64,000 nt of DNA. It comes from Budvicia diplopodorum (GTDB lineage Bacteria; Pseudomonadota; Gammaproteobacteria; Enterobacterales; Enterobacteriaceae). The notes below the pieces were generated by a model. It searched no databases, was not told the DNA's origin, and was given only the letters and a program-made list of their open reading frames with translations. Where the stretch lies: contig NZ_WOYF01000014.1 of assembly GCF_009800925.1 (NCBI RefSeq), positions 30,569 to 94,568 on the forward strand, written 5' to 3'. This document shows, piece by piece, positions 60,598-64,000 of this stretch (position 1 is the first letter of the stretch; every line of letters begins with the position of its first letter). The translations under genes were made by a program, and so were the position numbers.

Positions 60598-62016
60598 TTA
60601 TTTGCTTAACAAGCGCCCTTCATCCTTGGCATTCTTATCCCATTCAACCACTCTGGTTTTCAGGAACTCTTGTTTTTCGCTCTCAAGTTTTGGCATATCC
60701 ATGCCTAATGCCTTTTGTGCATTAGCTTTAGTGGAAAGATCCGGTAACGCAATTTCGTTGGTGATACCCTTAGTGGCTAACAGACGAGCCAGCTTGGTAC
60801 GGGCATCGGCCGCTTTGTCTAATGCCGTACCCAGCGTTTTCAGCGCAACTTCAGGTGCATGCATATGAATGCCGTGCGAAGCAATGGAGTAATCCCAGCG
60901 CCATTGAGCATGACGAATATCGGTCAGGATTGGCTTCATCTCTTCTTCCGTGGCTCCGGCATCCCATGCGGCTTTAGCTTCAAAATGAGCATGAACTAAT
61001 TGACTCTCAGTTTTCTTCTTAAGCTCTCTGATGGCTTCTTTTCTACCGGCAACAACAGCCTGTAGCTCTTGCTTGCTTTGGGTATGGCAGCTAGCGCAGG
61101 TTTCATCAAAGCGATCAAAAGGATTACCGATTTTATGGTCTGTATAGACTTTACCGTCTGCGTTTTGCACTTTTGGCATATGGCAGTCAATACAGGTCAC
61201 ATTGTTCTTACCGTGAATACCCTGACTCCAGGTTTCGTATTCAGGGTGCTGAGCTTTCAGCATCGGGGTTTTAGAAAGTTGATGCTTCCAGTCAGAGAAT
61301 GCTATGTTGTCATAGTATTCTTCCATTTTTTCAACGGTCATGCCCTTTTCCCAAGGGAACTTAACGGCCTTATTTTTACCATCGAAGTAATATTCAACGT
61401 GGCAATTACCGCAAACCATAGACTGTTGATCTAAGCGACTGGCTTTATCGAATGGCTTACCAATAGCGTCCATGGCCCGTTGAGTATAAGGGCGAGACAT
61501 ATAAAGGGCAGGTTTACCTTCAGCAAACGCTTTCGACGCGGTGTCATGGCAATCAGCACATCCGATTGGATTAACTACCTGTGCGCCGCCTTTCGACCAC
61601 ATACCTTCAAAGTAGGCATCTTCACCACCTTCATCGATCAAACGAGCAACGTCAGGGCTTTTACAACTCCAGCAGGCCATCGGTAATGGGCCATCGGTAT
61701 CTTTTACCGGAGCACCGGTACGAAGAGAGGCACGAATATCAGTAATTGCGTAAAAATGACCGCGCGCTTTTTTATAATCTTTAGCAAACGGATAGCCAGC
61801 CCACAGAATAACCATGTCCGGATATTCATCAAGCCCGCCGCCTAACTTGTCTAATTCACTGGTTGCTTTCCATGACTCATATTGATTTGCATGATCCTTT
61901 GCAAACACTTCGTTACGAGCCTCTCTATCTGATTTAGCTATCGCCGTATTGCTTGCCATAAACGATGCAAACAATATCAGTAAGGTAGCTGATAATATTG
62001 CCTTAATCTTGCCCAC
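60598..62016 (-). CDS. nrfA: NrfA, cytochrome c nitrite reductase
   Basis: Periplasmic six-electron reductase of nitrite to ammonium. It has four CXXCH hemes (CADCH, CGNCH, CIDCH, CASCH) plus the catalytic CWSCK heme, whose Lys ligand replaces His and needs NrfEFG. Calcium and substrate-site residues lie in [17 protein letters not shown] and [15 protein letters not shown]. The start is GTG at 62016, eight bases after GGGAG; a TTG 15 bases upstream would put that ribosome site inside the gene. 472 residues with a signal peptide. Confidence 0.96.
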   Translation of the reverse strand: MGKIKAILSATLLILFASFMASNTAIAKSDREARNEVFAKDHANQYESWKATSELDKLGGGLDEYPDMVILWAGYPFAKDYKKARGHFYAITDIRASLRTGAPVKDTDGPLPMACWSCKSPDVARLIDEGGEDAYFEGMWSKGGAQVVNPIGCADCHDTASKAFAEGKPALYMSRPYTQRAMDAIGKPFDKASRLDQQSMVCGNCHVEYYFDGKNKAVKFPWEKGMTVEKMEEYYDNIAFSDWKHQLSKTPMLKAQHPEYETWSQGIHGKNNVTCIDCHMPKVQNADGKVYTDHKIGNPFDRFDETCASCHTQSKQELQAVVAGRKEAIRELKKKTESQLVHAHFEAKAAWDAGATEEEMKPILTDIRHAQWRWDYSIASHGIHMHAPEVALKTLGTALDKAADARTKLARLLATKGITNEIALPDLSTKANAQKALGMDMPKLESEKQEFLKTRVVEWDKNAKDEGRLLSK

Positions 62017-62191
62017 GATAAGTACTCCCAATTTATTATAATTTCGGCGTTCATTGAGCCGATTAGTAAGATATAAATATCTTTATGTGCTTATTCCTGT
62101 GCACTTAAAAATTACTACTTCAGGTAGTATTTTATTAACCACACTAAATATAACGAATTAGAAAACAAATAAATATTTGTCTAAAAGTTGA

Positions 62192-62205
62192 TTGTTTTAG
62201 ATCAA
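62192..62205 (-). promoter_or_regulatory. FNR-like site upstream of nrfA
   Basis: TTGTT-TTAG-ATCAA, one mismatch to TTGAT-N4-ATCAA, about 180 bases from the nrfA start. The E. coli nrf operon is FNR-activated, which supports the assignment; the transcript start is not located. Confidence 0.6.
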
Positions 62206-62431
62206 TGAATAGGAGGTATAAGTTTTCATTATTTGATAGGGCTCAAATATTACTCTTGGAATTGAAATATTTAATAACCATAAATAGTTACACCAATTAA
62301 ATACCTACTTATAGTTATATTCATATAGTTAAGCAACGCTTAACTATATGGAGTTATATAATAAATAAACTCATTTAATCTGATATACAAGGTAAAAAAT
62401 AATTTATTCTTACCATTCTGGAAATATAAAT

Positions 62432-62450
62432 AATAATGATTATCAATTTC
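62432..62450 (+). promoter_or_regulatory. Fur-box-like site in nrfA-mobA region
   Basis: AATAATGATTATCAATTTC matches 15 of 19 positions of the Fur box (GATAATGATAATCATTATC). In such AT-rich sequence a chance match is possible. It is 121 bases from mobA and far from nrfA. Confidence 0.4.
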
Positions 62451-62570
62451 ATTATAATTAATAGACACGTAATAGAATATAACGCGATTCTTAACTCGGA
62501 GAATAAATAAGGCTATCAAACAACAATCGCGTTAGAATAACCCCAGTAACTGAGCCACAGAGGGACAGAT

Positions 62571-63152
62571 ATGCCAATACCTCCACTCACCGGAGCCATC
62601 CTTTCAGGCGGGAAAGCAACCCGTATGGGAGGTTCAGATAAAGGGCTAGTCAAGGTCAATGGTATTCCGCTATATCAGCATGTACTAACACGGTTGAAAC
62701 CTCAGGTTGAGCACATTGTTATTAGTGCAAATCGCAATATTGAAGAATACAAAAAAAGCGGTTATCCGGTTTTCTCTGATTCAATCAGCGGGTTTAATGG
62801 CCCTTTGGCCGGTATATTAACCATTCTGGAAAACAGCCCTACTGATTGGGTCCTTTTTTCACCTTGTGATACCCCGCTAATTCCACATAATTTAGCCGAA
62901 AAGTTATGGAATAATAGAAATCACCAACCCGCAGCTTATGCTGATGACGGTCAAAGAGCCCATCCGACGCTCGCACTATTGCATACCAGCTTAATTACGC
63001 CATTACGCGATTATTTGTTGGGTGGCGATCGTAAATTAATGATTTTTTTATCCCAACAGCACGCAACGGCCGTAGACTTTAAAGATTCACCGAAAGCGTT
63101 TAAAAATATAAATACGTTGGATGATTGTGATAATTGGAATAGGCCAAATTAG
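62571..63152 (+). CDS. mobA: MobA, molybdenum cofactor guanylyltransferase
   Basis: Transfers GMP from GTP to Mo-molybdopterin, the first step to the bis-MGD cofactor. Nucleotide-binding motif GAILSGGKATRMGGSDKGL, then DSISGFNGPLAGIL, FSPCDTPLIP and AHPTLALLHTSL. 193 residues. GAGGG stands ahead of the ATG. mobB follows after seven bases. Confidence 0.96.
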   Translation: MPIPPLTGAILSGGKATRMGGSDKGLVKVNGIPLYQHVLTRLKPQVEHIVISANRNIEEYKKSGYPVFSDSISGFNGPLAGILTILENSPTDWVLFSPCDTPLIPHNLAEKLWNNRNHQPAAYADDGQRAHPTLALLHTSLITPLRDYLLGGDRKLMIFLSQQHATAVDFKDSPKAFKNINTLDDCDNWNRPN

Positions 63153-63159
63153 AGGACAT

Positions 63160-63675
63160 ATGATCAATTATAAAATACCTTTATTGGGCATAACAGCATA
63201 TAGCGGAACAGGAAAAACCACGCTGCTCAAACGGTTGATACCTGAGTTATTAACAATGGATATACGATGCGGACTGATCAAACATTCCCACCATAATATG
63301 GATATCGATAAGCCCGGAAAAGATAGCTACGAACTCCGCAAAGCCGGAGCAGCACAAACCATTGTAGCCTGCGACCAACGCTGGGCGCTTATGACAGAAA
63401 CACCTAGCCAAGCAGTAAACTTAAGCGAGCTGGCCGCTCAGTTTAACGCTGAACTCATTGATCTGGTTCTGGTTGAAGGCTTTAAGCATGAACCCATCGA
63501 TAAGATTGCCCTGTTTCGCTCCAGCGTAGGCAAACCTTTTGAAGGACTGATTGATTCAGATGTTATAGCAGTAGCAACAGATGACAATTTAGCGCTCAAT
63601 ATCCCAAAGCTCGATATTAACGATCCGTCAACAATCGCAGAATTTATTAAACGCTGGCTAAAAGATAGAAACTAG
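63160..63675 (+). CDS. mobB: MobB, molybdopterin-guanine dinucleotide adaptor GTPase
   Basis: P-loop protein that binds GTP and MobA and aids cofactor synthesis. ATG at 63160 is chosen for its AGAGGA site and MINYKIPLLGITAYSGTGKTTLL; an upstream in-frame start would overlap mobA. P-loop SGTGKTT at about residue 15, IKHSHHNMDIDKPGKDS, and LVLVEGFKHEPIDKI. 171 residues. Confidence 0.96.
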   Translation: MINYKIPLLGITAYSGTGKTTLLKRLIPELLTMDIRCGLIKHSHHNMDIDKPGKDSYELRKAGAAQTIVACDQRWALMTETPSQAVNLSELAAQFNAELIDLVLVEGFKHEPIDKIALFRSSVGKPFEGLIDSDVIAVATDDNLALNIPKLDINDPSTIAEFIKRWLKDRN

Positions 63676-63795
63676 GAATATTTATTTAATTTATAAATGA
63701 ATATCAAATGAACCGAAAGCCCCCGAGCAATAACGAAGACGAAGCTTTCATTCGCTGCAATATCGCACTATCAGCCAGTATCAGATATTTCCCAT

Positions 63796-63826
63796 AGAAA
63801 AAGCCCTCTGCTTTCGCAGAGGGCTT
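63796..63826 (-). terminator. Terminator of the rRNA operon
   Basis: AAGCCCTCTGC-GAAA-GCAGAGGGCTT followed by TTTTC on the minus strand, 14 bases after the 5S gene. It is a perfect 11-pair stem with a GAAA tetraloop. Confidence 0.93.
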
Positions 63827-63839
63827 ATCCGTTTAATTA

Positions 63840-63959
63840 AAGCCTGGCAGTTCCCTACTCTCGCATGGGGAGGCCCCACACTACCATCGGCGCTACGGCG
63901 TTTCACTTCTGAGTTCGGCATGGGGTCAGGTGGGACCACCGCGCTATTGCCGCCAGGCA
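63840..63959 (-). rRNA. rrf: 5S ribosomal RNA
   Basis: Minus-strand sequence TGCCTGGCGGCAATAGCGCG, GTGGTCCCACCTGACCCCAT, GCCGAACTCAGAAGTGAAAC, then GCCGATGGTAGTGTGGGG and GAGAGTAGGGAACTGCCAGG, is nearly identical to E. coli 5S rRNA over 120 bases, with the terminal helix TGCCTGGC/GCCAGGC(T). It is the distal end of an rRNA operon whose 23S gene lies beyond the window; E. coli rrnA also ends beside mobB. Confidence 0.98.
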
Positions 63960-64000
63960 TATTCCGTTTCATCAACCGTTATACCTGCGTATAACCATCA

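Larger units (their letters stand above)
62017..62570. other. AT-rich nrfA-mobA intergenic region
   Basis: About 550 very AT-rich bases between divergent genes. Besides FNR-like and Fur-like sites it holds the near-palindrome TACTACTTCAGGTAGTA (62113-62129), resembling a NarL/NarP heptamer pair with imperfect spacing. No gene is seen. Confidence 0.5.

Noticed and set aside
63781..63975. 64-codon frame across the 5S rRNA gene
   Set aside because: It overlaps the 5S rRNA and its terminator; not protein-coding.

Overview
The window looks like a chromosomal stretch of a Gram-negative gammaproteobacterium of the order Enterobacterales. Nearly every core protein can be read against its E. coli counterpart over its full length, and many characteristic start codons, overlaps and small RNAs (csrC, spf) are conserved. 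Several details differ from E. coli and Salmonella: the nrf operon sits between yihD and mobA and contains a DsbE-like gene, blocks are joined differently, and there is an unfamiliar accessory block after yicC. This suggests an early-branching family such as Budviciaceae; that placement is a weak inference.

Layout. 0-10.1 kb: cytR (cut by the window edge), ftsN, heat-shock protease hslVU, menA, rraA, zapB (reverse), glpF-glpK and a separately placed glpX. 10.2-13.6 kb: pyrE and rph (reverse), a small lipoprotein, yicC. 13.7-19.3 kb: accessory block with a YtjA-like micro-protein, an exported AstE/AspA-like deacylase, a membrane-fused C39-like peptidase, mltB, an unknown protein and a hexapeptide acyltransferase. 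19.3-31 kb: ligB (reverse), gmk-rpoZ-spoT-trmH-recG, xanP, yicH. 31-34 kb: fabY-dtd-yihY-yihX (reverse). 34.4-36.8 kb: yidB, then a locus in decay (frameshifted membrane gene, beheaded exported-protein gene, internally deleted IS4-like element). 36.9-44 kb: typA (reverse), glnA-glnL-glnG with sigma54 and NtrC sites, the micro-protein yshB, a GFA-family protein. 44.1-54.5 kb: hemN, a 55-residue membrane protein, yihI, csrC RNA, engB, spf RNA, polA, yihG, dsbA, srkA, yihD. 54.6-62 kb: complete reverse-strand nrf operon for periplasmic nitrite ammonification. 62.6-64 kb: mobA-mobB facing the 5S rRNA end of an rRNA operon.

How it fits together. Nitrogen control (NtrB/NtrC/GlnA), the stringent response (SpoT, RpoZ, Gmk), carbon control (CytR, Spot 42, CsrC, GlpFKX), envelope biogenesis (FtsN, ZapB, MltB, DsbA, YicH) and anaerobic metabolism (MenA, HemN, Nrf, MobAB) are represented. 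NrfA-D form the menaquinol-to-nitrite chain, supplied with quinone by MenA and with covalently attached heme by NrfEFG plus a dedicated thioredoxin-like protein.

No CRISPR array, prophage, toxin-antitoxin module or recognisable defence system was seen. The least explained features are the 34.9-36.8 kb decay locus, the membrane C39-like peptidase, two micro-proteins, an unknown 154-residue protein and a degenerate hairpin-bearing intergenic repeat present three times.
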